DNA of 64,000 nt, taken from assembly GCF_016481285.1 (NCBI RefSeq), contig NZ_JAENBP010000004.1, positions 1-64,000 of the forward strand, given 5' to 3'. A model generated the notes under the pieces. The model saw nothing but the letters and a program-made list of their open reading frames with translations. It was not told where the DNA came from and searched no databases. The position numbers and the translations under genes are program-made. Each line of letters begins with the position of its first letter. The first letter of the stretch is position 1. Shown here one piece after another: positions 1 to 9,602 of the stretch. This DNA is from Streptococcus zalophi. GTDB taxonomy: Bacteria; Bacillota; Bacilli; Lactobacillales; Streptococcaceae.

Positions 1-2
1 AA

Positions 3-779
3 GAAGCTCAAGCAGATATTGTGATTACTGGTCAAGCTAGTGGCGTATTTATGGCAGGTGATTACATTTCTCTTACTATCAATGATGTTTATTACCAAGG
101 TCAAGTGGATGATAAAGGCAACTTTAGCATCGCCGTTAAAGGTTCTGATTTAGTAGCAGATAGCGATAAAATCATTGACGCTTCTATACTCGCAACTAAT
201 GCAGTTGGTAATCAAGGAACAATTGTAGCAACCAAAACCTATACTCTAGCGCCAGTACCAGAAGCACCAACACTGACCCATGAAGATCCAGGCTCTGATG
301 GTGTTTACAGTCAAGACGAAGTAGGCTCAGATGGCACTGTGACCGTAACTGTTAAAGTACCTACAGGTACAGCAGTTGGTGACATGTTAACCATTGACGG
401 TAAAGATTATGAGGTAACACAATCTCTTCTAGATAATGGTCAAATGTTAGAAGTTAAGCCGGGTGCCACTGTCACAGCCTATATCACTAATACCTTTGGC
501 GAAGTAGGTCCAATGGCTACTATCATAGTACCAGGCCAGTTTAAGATTCCAGATAATGCTCCAAGTTATGACTTGCCTAAAGGTGAAATTACCGATAAGA
601 AAAAACCAGAATCAAACGATAAACCAAAGTCAGACCAAAAAAACCAAGAGCAAAAGAATGAGAAAAAAACACTTCCTAAAACCGGTGATAAAACTAATAA
701 CCAGTCTGTTATTACGGGGTTATTATTAGTCATTATGGTTATTTTAGGAGTGATGACTATTAAAAAAAGAGAATACTAA
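3..779 (+). CDS. LPXTG-anchored surface protein, C-terminal part (5' end outside window)
   Basis: The reading frame is open to the left edge, so only the C-terminal ~258 residues are present. It carries Ig-like beta-sandwich repeats of the kind seen in large adhesins, for example a module with the pattern GSDGTVTVTVKVPTGTAVGD. A Lys/Asn/Pro-rich wall-spanning stretch follows. The end is a complete sortase signal: LPKTG at 672-686, a hydrophobic helix and the basic tail KKREY. Sortase A would link it to peptidoglycan after cutting between T and G. It is probably an adhesin, but the binding domain lies outside the window. The wall-proximal motif PDNAPSYDLP resembles the repeat unit of the LPXTG protease at 2589. 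Confidence 0.9.
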   Translation, partial: EAQADIVITGQASGVFMAGDYISLTINDVYYQGQVDDKGNFSIAVKGSDLVADSDKIIDASILATNAVGNQGTIVATKTYTLAPVPEAPTLTHEDPGSDGVYSQDEVGSDGTVTVTVKVPTGTAVGDMLTIDGKDYEVTQSLLDNGQMLEVKPGATVTAYITNTFGEVGPMATIIVPGQFKIPDNAPSYDLPKGEITDKKKPESNDKPKSDQKNQEQKNEKKTLPKTGDKTNNQSVITGLLLVIMVILGVMTIKKREY

Positions 780-824
780 GTTTGTCATTATGATGAATTT
801 TAAAAAACGATAAGACAAGACTTC

Positions 825-866
825 AAAAGATTTAGGAATTTCTTTTTTCCTAAATCTTTTTGAGTT
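825..866 (+). terminator. Rho-independent terminator of the surface protein gene
   Basis: AAAAGATTTAGGAA (825-838) pairs with TTCCTAAATCTTTT (847-860) around a T-rich loop, followed by a broken T-rich run. Confidence 0.85.
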
Positions 867-935
867 TTTCTGCCAAGTGTTTTCACTTATGTTAATCAAA
901 GAGTTTCTAATAAGAGAATTATTTCACTAAAATAA

Positions 936-964
936 TTGAAAAAATAAGGATAAAAAGGTAGTAT
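936..964 (+). promoter_or_regulatory. Sigma-A promoter of pgi
   Basis: TTGAAA at 936-941 and TAGTAT at 959-964 are separated by 17 bp, about 30 nt before the pgi start. The overlapping TATAGT (962-967) is an alternative -10. Confidence 0.55.
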
Positions 965-993
965 AGTAAAGGATACTTAAAGAAGGAGTTAAA

Positions 994-2349
994 ATGATAA
1001 TGAAACAAATAGGATTTGATTATTCAAAAATGATAGATCAATTTATTGACCAAGAAGAACTTGACATGATGCAACCTTATGTCACTGTAGCAGACCAATT
1101 ATTACGCGAGGGGAAAGGTCCTGGTTCAGATTTTCTCGGTTGGATTGATCTTCCAGAAAACTATGATAAAGAAGAATTTGACCGCATTCAAAAGGCAGCA
1201 AAAAAAATCCAATCAGATAGTGACGTTTTAGTGGTGATTGGTATTGGAGGCTCATATCTTGGAGCGCGTGCGGTGATTGATTTTCTAAGCTCGTCATTTG
1301 TTAATCTCCAATCAAAAGAAGAAAGAAAAGCGCCACAAATTCTTTATGCAGGCAATTCTATCTCTTCAAATTATTTAGCGGATTTAGTTGATTATGTCGC
1401 TGACAAAGACTTTTCAGTTAATGTTATCTCTAAATCAGGGACAACAACTGAACCCGCAATCGCCTTTCGTGTCTTTAAAGAGTTACTAGTTAAAAAATAT
1501 GGTAAAGAAGAAGCTAATAAACGTATTTATGCGACAACTGACCGTGTGAAAGGAGCTGTCAAGGTTGAGGCTGATGCTAATAAATGGGAAACATTTGTTG
1601 TGCCAGACAATGTTGGTGGGCGTTTTTCAGTCTTAACACCTGTTGGCTTGTTACCAATTGCAGCAAGTGGTGCAGATATTAAAGCTTTGATGGATGGTGC
1701 CAACAAAGCCCGTCTTGACTATGCTTCAGATAAATTAGAAGAAAATGAAGCCTATCAATATGCTACTATCAGAAATATTTTATACAGAAAAGGCTATATC
1801 ACTGAAATTTTAGCTAACTATGAGCCATCTCTTCAATACTTTGCAGAATGGTGGAAACAATTAGCAGGTGAATCAGACGGTAAAGATAAAAAAGGGATTT
1901 ACCCTTCATCAGCCAACTTCTCAACGGATCTTCACTCTCTTGGTCAATACATCCAAGAAGGATACCGTAACTTGTTTGAGACGGTTATTCGTGTTGAGAA
2001 ACCACGTCGTAATGTTATTATTCCAGAACTTTCTGAAGACCTAGATGGTCTTGGTTACCTGCAAGGAAAAGACGTTGACTTTGTTAACAAAAAAGCAACT
2101 GATGGCGTACTTCTCGCCCACACAGATGGCGGAGTTCCAAATATGTACATTACTCTCCCACAACAAGACGAATTTACACTTGGTTATCTCATCTATTTCT
2201 TTGAGTTAGCGATTGGGTTATCAGGTTATCTTAATGGTGTCAATCCATTTGACCAACCAGGAGTAGAAGCCTACAAGAAAAACATGTTCGCACTTTTAGG
2301 CAAGCCAGGTTTTGAAGAACTAAGTAAAGCCTTGAATGCCCGTTTGTAA
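994..2349 (+). CDS. pgi: glucose-6-phosphate isomerase
   Basis: This cytoplasmic enzyme interconverts glucose 6-phosphate and fructose 6-phosphate in glycolysis. The 451-residue product is the usual length for the Gram-positive family. It shows the family signatures: [13 protein letters not shown] near residues 80-90, the SIS-domain phosphate loop [12 protein letters not shown], and the C-terminal region around KPGFEEL. A strong ribosome binding site (AAGAAGGAG, 979-987) precedes two in-frame ATGs at 994 and 1000; either spacing is workable. The gene stands alone between its own promoter and a hairpin terminator. Confidence 0.97.
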   Translation: MIMKQIGFDYSKMIDQFIDQEELDMMQPYVTVADQLLREGKGPGSDFLGWIDLPENYDKEEFDRIQKAAKKIQSDSDVLVVIGIGGSYLGARAVIDFLSSSFVNLQSKEERKAPQILYAGNSISSNYLADLVDYVADKDFSVNVISKSGTTTEPAIAFRVFKELLVKKYGKEEANKRIYATTDRVKGAVKVEADANKWETFVVPDNVGGRFSVLTPVGLLPIAASGADIKALMDGANKARLDYASDKLEENEAYQYATIRNILYRKGYITEILANYEPSLQYFAEWWKQLAGESDGKDKKGIYPSSANFSTDLHSLGQYIQEGYRNLFETVIRVEKPRRNVIIPELSEDLDGLGYLQGKDVDFVNKKATDGVLLAHTDGGVPNMYITLPQQDEFTLGYLIYFFELAIGLSGYLNGVNPFDQPGVEAYKKNMFALLGKPGFEELSKALNARL

Positions 2350-2362
2350 AAATATAATAAAT

Positions 2363-2393
2363 AAAAGTCATTAGGTCACTAATGGCTTTTTCT
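2363..2393 (+). terminator. pgi terminator
   Basis: AAAAGTCATTAG pairs with CTAATGGCTTTT (one G-T wobble) around GTC, followed by a T run. Confidence 0.85.
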
Positions 2394-2507
2394 ATTGTCG
2401 AAGTATGATGAGTAAGATAATAGTGAAAATGTATCATTTAATACAAAAAAATTTCTAAAATGTGCAATGTTCTAAGTAATTTTTTTATCAAAAATAAAAA
2501 TAAAAAT

Positions 2508-2552
2508 AAAATTCAGAAAATTATAGAAATTTCTGATAATTTATGGTTTAAT
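2508..2552 (+). promoter_or_regulatory. Putative tandem CodY boxes and extended -10 promoter of the surface protease
   Basis: Two 15-mers each match the CodY consensus AATTTTCWGAAAATT at 13 of 15 positions: AAAATTCAGAAAATT at 2508-2522 and AAATTTCTGATAATT at 2527-2541. They lie just upstream of an extended -10 (TG-G-TTTAAT, 2544-2552). The two boxes also form an imperfect inverted repeat. The A-rich run before them (about 2490-2511) is a short AAAAAT repeat. The matches are visible; CodY control is inference, and AT-rich DNA yields such matches by chance. Confidence 0.45.
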
Positions 2553-2588
2553 ATCTTCATAGACATTTTAGGATAAAAGGAGAGATTT

Positions 2589-5500
2589 ATGCAATTAAAA
2601 CAACGTTTTTCAATTCGTAAATACAAAGTCGGTGCTATGTCGATTTTACTAGGAACAGTATTTTTCGTCAGTGGTGCAGGCACAGTTGCTGCGGATTCAT
2701 ACACGAAAAGTCCATCTGAGGCGGTAACCACAATAGAAGAGGTTGCAAAACTTGAAGAAACAGCCTCATCTAATGATAGTGGTTTAGAAACACTCCCATC
2801 ATCAGATTTAACAGAAACAGTAGCCTCTGGGGAAAGTCAGCCTGAAACGACAGAAACTTCTACAGAGATTGTTTCTGAGACGAAACCAGCATCTACATCT
2901 GAAACTGTAGAAGATATCCCATCAGCCCAACTAGAAGTAAATCCTATCGCTACTGACCAAAATAGCAACGAATCTACTCCTTTAGCAGCTAATAAAACTG
3001 AAGCAATCCCACAAAATATTGATAGTAATACCATTATTTCGGTTCCTAAAGTGTGGAAAAATGGCTATAAAGGTGAAGGAACTGTTGTTTCAATCATTGA
3101 CTCGGGTCTTGATATTGAACATGATGTTTTGCAATTAACTGACTTAACAACAGCTAAATATAAGTCAGAAGCAGAAATAGAAGCTGCCAAAACTAAGGCA
3201 GGTATTAACTATGGTAAATGGTATAACAATAAGGTTATTTTTGGTCATAACTATGTTGATAATAATGATCAATTAAAAGAATCAGAAAAAGATTCTCACG
3301 GGACACACGTTACAGGAATTGCAGCTGGTAATCCTAAGAAAGAAAATATAGGAGAATTGATCACAGGTGTTGCACCAGAAGCACAAGTGATGTTCATGCG
3401 TGTCTTTTCTGATGAAAGAAGAGGAACAGGCCCAGCTTTATATGTTCAAGCCATAGAAGATGCTGTTAGATTAGGCGCAGATACCATTAATCTAAGCTTA
3501 GGTGGTGCTAATGGTTCTTTAATTAATTCTGATGACAGATTAATAAGAGCGATAGATGAAGCGAGAAAAGCTGGAGTTACTGTCGTTATGGCGGCAGGAA
3601 ATGATGGGACTTTTGGTAACGGTTATTCTCAACCATCAGCCCTCTATCCTGATTATGGCTTAGTTGGTAGTCCTTCAACTGCTAAAGAATCTATTTCTGT
3701 TGCCTCATATAACAATTCAACTATTATTAGTCCAGTCTTTAAGATAAAAGAACTTGAAAATGATAGCAATTTTAATCATGGTCTTGTAACTTATGAAGAT
3801 CCAAAAGTTAGCAAAAAAACTTTTGAATTAGGAAAAGAATATGACTATGAATTTGTAAATCTTGGTAGAGAAGAGCATTATGCTGGTAAAGACCTTAAAG
3901 GGAAAATCGCTTTAATTGAACGTGGAGAATTTACCTTTACAGAGAAAATAGCAACTGCCGCACAACATGGCGCAATAGGTGCCATTGTCTTTAACAATCG
4001 TCCAGGTGAAGCTAACCAAGTGATGAGTTTAGAAGCACCAGCTCATGTGATTCCTTCTCTTTTTATTCAAAAAGAGTTTGGTGATGAGTTAGCAAAACAT
4101 CATTACAAATTAATTTTTAATAATTTAAAAACCAAAGAAGCTAATCCAGAAGCAGAAAAATTATCTAGTTTCTCAAGCTGGGGATTAACAGCTGATGGTG
4201 AGTTAAAACCTGATTTAGCGGCGCCAGGTGGGGCTATTTATTCTTCTATCAATGACAATGAATATGCCATGATGAGTGGTACAAGTATGGCTTCCCCGCA
4301 TGTTGCTGGAGCAGCGGCCTTAGTCAAACAATATTTATTGAAGACATATCCAAACATGTCTAAAGAAGAAATGGCAAAAAGCATCAAGCTTCTTTTGATG
4401 AGTACAGCCAAACCTCATTTGAATAAAGATACAAACGCCTATACATCACCACGCCAACAAGGAGCTGGTCTCATTGATGTAGCAGCAGCTACTCAAACAA
4501 ATCTCTATCTAACAGGAAATGGGGATAGTGATGGTAGTATTGCGCTCGGTAACGTTAAAGACAGAATTAGATTTGATGTCACTCTTCACAATATTGGTGA
4601 TACTGCTAAAGAATTAAACTATATTACCCATCTCAACACTGATTTGGTCAATCAAGGTGTGTTTACCTTGTTACCACTTAATATAGAAAATACTCCTGGC
4701 GGAAAAGTTCGTGTAGAAGCTCATCAAACTAAAACAATTACCATTGATATTGACGCTTCTAAATATGATGAACCGCTTCGAAGCCTTATGCCAAATGGCT
4801 ACTTCTTAGAAGGTTATGTCAGATTTACTGATATCGCTGATGGTGGTGATGTTGTTAGTATTCCTTATGTTGGATTTAAAGGAGAATTCCAAAATCTTGA
4901 GGTGATTGAAAAATCTATTTATGATCTTGTTGCTGATGAGGAAGCTGGTTTTTATTTCACTCCGCAGGAATCTCTCGAAATTCCAAGTCAAGAAAATTAC
5001 ACAGGACTTGTAACAACGGCAACTGATACTCTTGTTTCAACAGGAGAGACAACACCAGTTGAATTGAAAGTGTTAGGGACTTATCAATCAGATGATGGTG
5101 CCTACATCCTTGAATTAGATGAAGACGGTAAACCTCATTTAGCTATTTCACCAAATGATGACCAAAACCAAGATTCATTTGCTTTTAAAGGTGTCTTCTT
5201 GCGTAACTTTAATAACCTACGTGCTAAAGTTTATCGTTTTGATGATAAAGAAAGAACAACGCCTCTATGGGTAAGCTCTGCTCAAAATGGTTATAAGAAC
5301 TACTTTGGCGGAAATCCTAACAATTCTCTCTCTAATCTATTATTTGAAACAGAGTGGGATGGAACAACAACTGATGGTCTACCTGTAGCTGATGGTAAAT
5401 ACCAATATGTTCTAACGTATTACTCAGATGTTCCTGGTGGTGCTATGCAAGAAATGGCATTTGATATTATCTTAGATAGACAAGCACCAACCTTGACAAC

Positions 5501-8036
5501 AGCTACTTATGATAAAGCAAGTAGAGTCTTTAAAGCTCGTTCAGCAGTTGAACACGGTGAGTCAGGAATCTTCAGAGAGCGTCTTTTCTATCTTGTTGCT
5601 GATCAAGACGGTCACTATAACGAAAGCTATAGAAAACAAGGTGAAGATGGTTTTGTTATTTTAGATAATAAAGTATTTGTCGACCAACAAGAAGATGGTA
5701 GTTTTGTATTACCTCAAGAATTGACAGATTTCTCTCATGCCTATTATGTGGTTGAAGATTATGCAGGAAACAGAGCAATGTCTACCTTAGCTAATTTGAT
5801 TAGTATCGGTAATCAAAATGGTTTAGTTGCGATTAAAGTATTTAGTGAAGAACTAAACTCAGAGGTGTCAGTAGATGTGACTTATTCTATCAGAGATGCA
5901 AATGGCCAACAGATGAGAAAACAATTCCATGGTGGCGACTTAAATCTTGTCAAATTACCATTTGGGACCTATACTGTTGATTTATTCGTTTATGATGAAG
6001 AACGCGCACAATTAGTTAGTGATAGAAGTGTCACTGTGACCATCTCTGAAGAAGATAGTGTTAAAGATGCCATCTTCAAAGTAAAAGTTCTATCAAAAGC
6101 ATCTCTTCTGATTGATTTTGACAAAGAGTTACCAAAAGGTTCTGAAGTCCGTCTAACAAGTGGTGAAACAACAAGTATTGTATTACCAAATTCAACTTAT
6201 TCACGTTCAGACTATGGTAAGTATGTGCCAACAGGTGACTATCGCTTGGCTTTAACCCTACCAACAGGTTATGATGTTTTAGAAGATTTAGCGACTTTAA
6301 CGGTTTCAGTTATTGAAGATGAAGTGAACACTATAAAACTCACCCTCATCAATAAAAATGCTTTAATGGAAGTCATCAATAGTCAAACGGATGTACCACT
6401 AGAAGCTACTTTTTACAATGCAGCTGAAGAATTGAGAAGAGCTTATTTGATAAGTCTTGAAAAAGCACAAAATCTATTGAAAAATAAAGCGCCTCAATCT
6501 GAGATAGACAAAGCCGTTTTAGAATTACAAACAGCGCATCAATCACTAAATGGACAAGAAACAGTTGTGACTTTATTGTCAGAAGAATTAGCAAAAGAAA
6601 CAGATGTTAAAGAAAGTGTTCGTTTTATCAATGCTAGCACATCAGAAAAAGAAAACTATGCTAATCAATTGGCAAGTGCCAAACAAGTGCTACAAAAAAC
6701 AAGAGTAACTCAAGTTGAAATTGATGCTGCCTTGGAAAGTCTAGCCAATGCTAGAGAACAGTTAACTGGACAAGAGACAAACAAGTCAAACTTAAGTGAT
6801 TTGGTTTCAAAAGCACCAGACTTTAAACAAACATCAGTAAAATATCAAAATGCTAGTGATGACAAAAAAGAAGCCTATGACCAGTTATTGCAAGAAGCTC
6901 AAACTCTCTTAGCAAATGATAAAGCAAGCCAAGAACAAGTAGATACTCTCTTTAATCGACTTCAAGAAGCTATTAATAGCTTAGATGGCAAAGAGATAAG
7001 AGAAACCAAAGTGCCAGATAAGGCACCAAGCTATGAGCTACCAGTTTCAAACTTTGTACCAGAAACCAAAGTACCAGAAGAGGCACCAAGTTATGAGCTA
7101 CCAGCTTCAGACTTTGTACCAGAAACCAAAGTGCCAGAAGAAGCGCCAAGTTATGAGCTACCAGTTTCAGACTTTGTACCAGAAACCAAAGTACCAGAAG
7201 AGGCACCAAGTTATGAGCTACCAGCTTCAGACTTTATACCAGAAACTAAAGTGCCAGAAGAAGCACCTACTGCAGACGATAAACCAACTTTTGAAGGTGA
7301 AATGATTGATAAAGGATCAACTACTGTTCCAACGCCAGATCAATCAGGTGAAAAATCTGAAGATAAAGCAACTCCGACACCAGAAGACTCAAAAGACACA
7401 TCAACTGATAAAGAGGTATTGACTTCTTCGAAAACTCTTATTGATTCAACTAATGGTGTTCGTGTTATTCTTGAAAAAGGCGAACGCTCATCCATTGTTG
7501 GTTTGAAAATCACTCATAAGGAAACAGCTGATGCACAGACACCAAGTGTTTTAGCATCACAAGATTATGATTTATATGATATTATTTTATTAGATAAAGA
7601 TGGAAATAGTGTGCAACCAACAAAAGATACTCTAGTCATCTTACCAGTTGATGATGGTAAAGAAGTTGAACGTGTCGTTTATCTACCAAACACTTCTACT
7701 GAGGAGTCACTAGACTTTACATCAACTAGCTTTAGAGATGAGGATGGTCAGTTACATCAAGCAGTTGTCTTTGTTGCTAAACACTTTAGTGATTATGGAT
7801 TGGTGTATAAGAAAACCACTGTTTCAACAACAGAAACGCAAGTAACACCACTAGCAGTAAACACTAAAAAAGATGTTTCTTCTTCAACTCAAGTATCAGC
7901 TTCTACAATTTCTAATGATGGTAAAACACTTCCTAAAACAGGAGATGCAGATACCACATCAGCACTACTGGGCTTAAGTCTAGTAGTTGGAGGAATGGGA
8001 ATGGCGACAACATATCGTAGAAGAAAAAATCAATAA
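2589..8036 (+). CDS. cell-wall-anchored S8 (subtilisin/C5a-peptidase-like) serine protease
   Basis: This 1815-residue surface protease belongs with streptococcal/lactococcal cell-envelope proteinases (ScpA, PrtP/PrtS type). The N-terminus has a secretion signal with an FSIRKYKVGAMS motif, a variant of the YSIRK signal. The catalytic triad is visible: D171 (IIDSGLD), H237 (DSHGTHVTG) and S566 (GTSMASPH), with N338 as oxyanion residue. A protease-associated insert lies near 437-500, and Fn3-like domains follow from about 600. Helical FIVAR-like repeats occupy about 1258-1465, then 20-residue Pro-rich repeats from about 1472. A further domain of ~110 residues that I cannot name precedes LPKTG (1781-1785), a membrane helix and a basic tail. 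It probably cuts extracellular host or nutrient proteins; the substrate is unknown. RBS AAAGGAGAG precedes the ATG. It is much longer than ScpA (about 1170 residues). Confidence 0.93.
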   Translation: MQLKQRFSIRKYKVGAMSILLGTVFFVSGAGTVAADSYTKSPSEAVTTIEEVAKLEETASSNDSGLETLPSSDLTETVASGESQPETTETSTEIVSETKPASTSETVEDIPSAQLEVNPIATDQNSNESTPLAANKTEAIPQNIDSNTIISVPKVWKNGYKGEGTVVSIIDSGLDIEHDVLQLTDLTTAKYKSEAEIEAAKTKAGINYGKWYNNKVIFGHNYVDNNDQLKESEKDSHGTHVTGIAAGNPKKENIGELITGVAPEAQVMFMRVFSDERRGTGPALYVQAIEDAVRLGADTINLSLGGANGSLINSDDRLIRAIDEARKAGVTVVMAAGNDGTFGNGYSQPSALYPDYGLVGSPSTAKESISVASYNNSTIISPVFKIKELENDSNFNHGLVTYEDPKVSKKTFELGKEYDYEFVNLGREEHYAGKDLKGKIALIERGEFTFTEKIATAAQHGAIGAIVFNNRPGEANQVMSLEAPAHVIPSLFIQKEFGDELAKHHYKLIFNNLKTKEANPEAEKLSSFSSWGLTADGELKPDLAAPGGAIYSSINDNEYAMMSGTSMASPHVAGAAALVKQYLLKTYPNMSKEEMAKSIKLLLMSTAKPHLNKDTNAYTSPRQQGAGLIDVAAATQTNLYLTGNGDSDGSIALGNVKDRIRFDVTLHNIGDTAKELNYITHLNTDLVNQGVFTLLPLNIENTPGGKVRVEAHQTKTITIDIDASKYDEPLRSLMPNGYFLEGYVRFTDIADGGDVVSIPYVGFKGEFQNLEVIEKSIYDLVADEEAGFYFTPQESLEIPSQENYTGLVTTATDTLVSTGETTPVELKVLGTYQSDDGAYILELDEDGKPHLAISPNDDQNQDSFAFKGVFLRNFNNLRAKVYRFDDKERTTPLWVSSAQNGYKNYFGGNPNNSLSNLLFETEWDGTTTDGLPVADGKYQYVLTYYSDVPGGAMQEMAFDIILDRQAPTLTTATYDKASRVFKARSAVEHGESGIFRERLFYLVADQDGHYNESYRKQGEDGFVILDNKVFVDQQEDGSFVLPQELTDFSHAYYVVEDYAGNRAMSTLANLISIGNQNGLVAIKVFSEELNSEVSVDVTYSIRDANGQQMRKQFHGGDLNLVKLPFGTYTVDLFVYDEERAQLVSDRSVTVTISEEDSVKDAIFKVKVLSKASLLIDFDKELPKGSEVRLTSGETTSIVLPNSTYSRSDYGKYVPTGDYRLALTLPTGYDVLEDLATLTVSVIEDEVNTIKLTLINKNALMEVINSQTDVPLEATFYNAAEELRRAYLISLEKAQNLLKNKAPQSEIDKAVLELQTAHQSLNGQETVVTLLSEELAKETDVKESVRFINASTSEKENYANQLASAKQVLQKTRVTQVEIDAALESLANAREQLTGQETNKSNLSDLVSKAPDFKQTSVKYQNASDDKKEAYDQLLQEAQTLLANDKASQEQVDTLFNRLQEAINSLDGKEIRETKVPDKAPSYELPVSNFVPETKVPEEAPSYELPASDFVPETKVPEEAPSYELPVSDFVPETKVPEEAPSYELPASDFIPETKVPEEAPTADDKPTFEGEMIDKGSTTVPTPDQSGEKSEDKATPTPEDSKDTSTDKEVLTSSKTLIDSTNGVRVILEKGERSSIVGLKITHKETADAQTPSVLASQDYDLYDIILLDKDGNSVQPTKDTLVILPVDDGKEVERVVYLPNTSTEESLDFTSTSFRDEDGQLHQAVVFVAKHFSDYGLVYKKTTVSTTETQVTPLAVNTKKDVSSSTQVSASTISNDGKTLPKTGDADTTSALLGLSLVVGGMGMATTYRRRKNQ
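7002..7270 (+). repeat. 60-bp tandem repeats encoding a 20-residue Pro-rich wall-spanning unit
   Basis: Four full units and one partial unit start at 7002, 7062, 7122, 7182 and 7242, each coding for a variant of ETKVPEEAPSYELPASDFVP. Units alternate between ASDF/GTACCA and VS(D/N)F/GTGCCA types. Units 2 and 4 are almost identical, so a 120-bp dimer appears to be the more recent duplication unit. Confidence 0.95.
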
Positions 8037-8078
8037 ACCTTGAGTAGATGATAGTTTGATTAATATCTAAAAGGTATC

Positions 8079-8131
8079 AAAAACACTCTGATAGACAGAC
8101 ATTTAAGTCTTTCTGCCAGAGTGTTTTTATT
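8079..8131 (+). terminator. Protease gene terminator
   Basis: AAAAACACTCTG (8079-8090) pairs with CAGAGTGTTTTT (8117-8128) across a 26-nt loop, ending in T residues. Confidence 0.8.
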
Positions 8132-8180
8132 GTGAGAAATTACCAACTATTCTTATGTCACAACAGGAAATTTAATAACA

Positions 8181-8189
8181 TGGTATAAT
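8181..8189 (+). promoter_or_regulatory. Extended -10 promoter of the lipoprotein gene
   Basis: TG-G-TATAAT is a perfect extended -10. No clear -35 lies at the expected distance. Transcription would start near 8197, about 85 nt before the gene. Confidence 0.55.
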
Positions 8190-8282
8190 ATAACATATCA
8201 TCACAAATCATAAAGTATGCTACATGATGATAAAAATACCAAACAAAGAAGAAATACCATTTTTGAAAATAGGTGGGAGAAA

Positions 8283-9494
8283 ATGAACTATCGTCTTATT
8301 AGTTTTTTAGTTGTCATATTAATGATTATATCAGGCTGTTCAAACACTCAGAAAAATAAAGAGACTACTGATAAAGATATTAAAACAAAAAAGATAATAT
8401 CAGAAGAAAATATAGGAACTATTGATTTATCTGGTACTTTTTATAGTAGTTCAGGAGAGACTGCAACTCTTAAATCATTAAATGATAATAAGTGGGAGAT
8501 AGCTTATTCCACATTAGATGGTGATGTTACAGCCACTTTTGAAACAAAGTGGGAACAAACAGATGGCATGAGTAAGTCAGAAACACCAATGACAAAATCG
8601 GATGGCTATTTGGGTTTTACCACTATTGTGGAATATAAAAGCAAAACGGATATCAAAATAACGATGACCGATGGCAACCCAAGCCACCAAATGACATTCA
8701 CTAAAAAAGAACCTAGTGAGTTAGAAAAGTATGATGTTGTCTTACAAGGTGATTTAACACCATTTGAGGGACATTTTTCTACTGATGCATTTAATAGAAT
8801 TGTAGCAGATTCAGGCTTCACCTATGGTGGTTATACTCCTGAGGATTATTTTAGTGATAGAACCACAGTATTTCCTACCATTAAAAAGGATGGGTATTGG
8901 AATGGGATTTTATCTCATGGTAATTTTGCTATTAGCCCCTCTAATTTACCTACTAAAAGAGATGGTTATTATGTTGTTCATTTGTATGGTACAAATACAG
9001 GGGCAAACAATACTGAAATGACTTTGTTACTTGTGCCACCAAAGATAAAAGGACCAGATGGGATTGTCAGTCAAGAAAGACGGGCCTTTATGGAAGGTGT
9101 TGATGGTAGTATTCGCTTGTTAGAGTATCTTGAAAAAGATTGGTGGAAAGCCTATCAATCGCAGGAAAAAGATTTAGACATAGAAGCCATTAATAACGGA
9201 GACTTTTCGTCTTTAGTAGGAACTTGGAAAGATGGCAAAGGCAATATTCTTGTGATTTATGAGGATGGCTCAACTAATGGTAGTGGACAATTATATTCTG
9301 TTCAAAATTCGGGTGAAATCAGTAAAGTACCATACGTAAGCATCAGTTATGGGTATACAGGGGCAGCACTTGGGTTATATAAAATTGGTTTTAACAACCC
9401 TGAGGGTGATCAGAGTGATACCAGTCGTCCACGTTTGATTATCGCCCAACAAGGAGGAAATTACTCCGCAGATAGCTATTATTACCGCCAATAA
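8283..9494 (+). CDS. putative lipoprotein with a DUF6287-like segment
   Basis: The first hydrophobic stretch ends in the lipobox IISGC, so signal peptidase II would leave a lipid-linked Cys at residue 17 and tether the protein outside the membrane. I chose ATG 8283 because AGGTGGGAG lies just before it and the signal peptide starts there; the frame is open further upstream without an RBS. The mature part is Ser/Thr/Gly-rich and looks like beta-rich repeats. A segment near residues 300-330 (IEAINNGDFSSLVGTWKDG) resembles the short motif I recall as DUF6287 in streptococcal lipoproteins. I do not know a function. Confidence 0.75.
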   Translation: MNYRLISFLVVILMIISGCSNTQKNKETTDKDIKTKKIISEENIGTIDLSGTFYSSSGETATLKSLNDNKWEIAYSTLDGDVTATFETKWEQTDGMSKSETPMTKSDGYLGFTTIVEYKSKTDIKITMTDGNPSHQMTFTKKEPSELEKYDVVLQGDLTPFEGHFSTDAFNRIVADSGFTYGGYTPEDYFSDRTTVFPTIKKDGYWNGILSHGNFAISPSNLPTKRDGYYVVHLYGTNTGANNTEMTLLLVPPKIKGPDGIVSQERRAFMEGVDGSIRLLEYLEKDWWKAYQSQEKDLDIEAINNGDFSSLVGTWKDGKGNILVIYEDGSTNGSGQLYSVQNSGEISKVPYVSISYGYTGAALGLYKIGFNNPEGDQSDTSRPRLIIAQQGGNYSADSYYYRQ

Positions 9495-9531
9495 TTTTCC
9501 ACTTTTTCTTCAAATTTTTTAAAAAAATTGA

Positions 9532-9561
9532 TTGACAAAGTTATTGTTCGTATGCTAAGAT
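9532..9561 (+). promoter_or_regulatory. Promoter of the pyrimidine operon
   Basis: A consensus TTGACA (9532-9537) and TAAGAT (9556-9561) are spaced by 18 bp. Transcription would begin near 9568, giving a leader of about 290 nt before pyrK. Confidence 0.7.
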
Positions 9562-9602
9562 AGGAAAGATAAAAAAATAGAATAAATGAAAAGGAGAGAC
9601 GA

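Noticed and set aside
4806-4991. Antisense frames within the protease gene (2837, 4806, 6076, 6406)
   Set aside because: They have no RBS, show no family resemblance and lie opposite conserved domains.
6973-7209. 78-codon minus-strand repetitive frame and 90-codon plus-strand frame at 7033
   Set aside because: Both are shadows of the 60-bp repeats of the protease gene in other phases.
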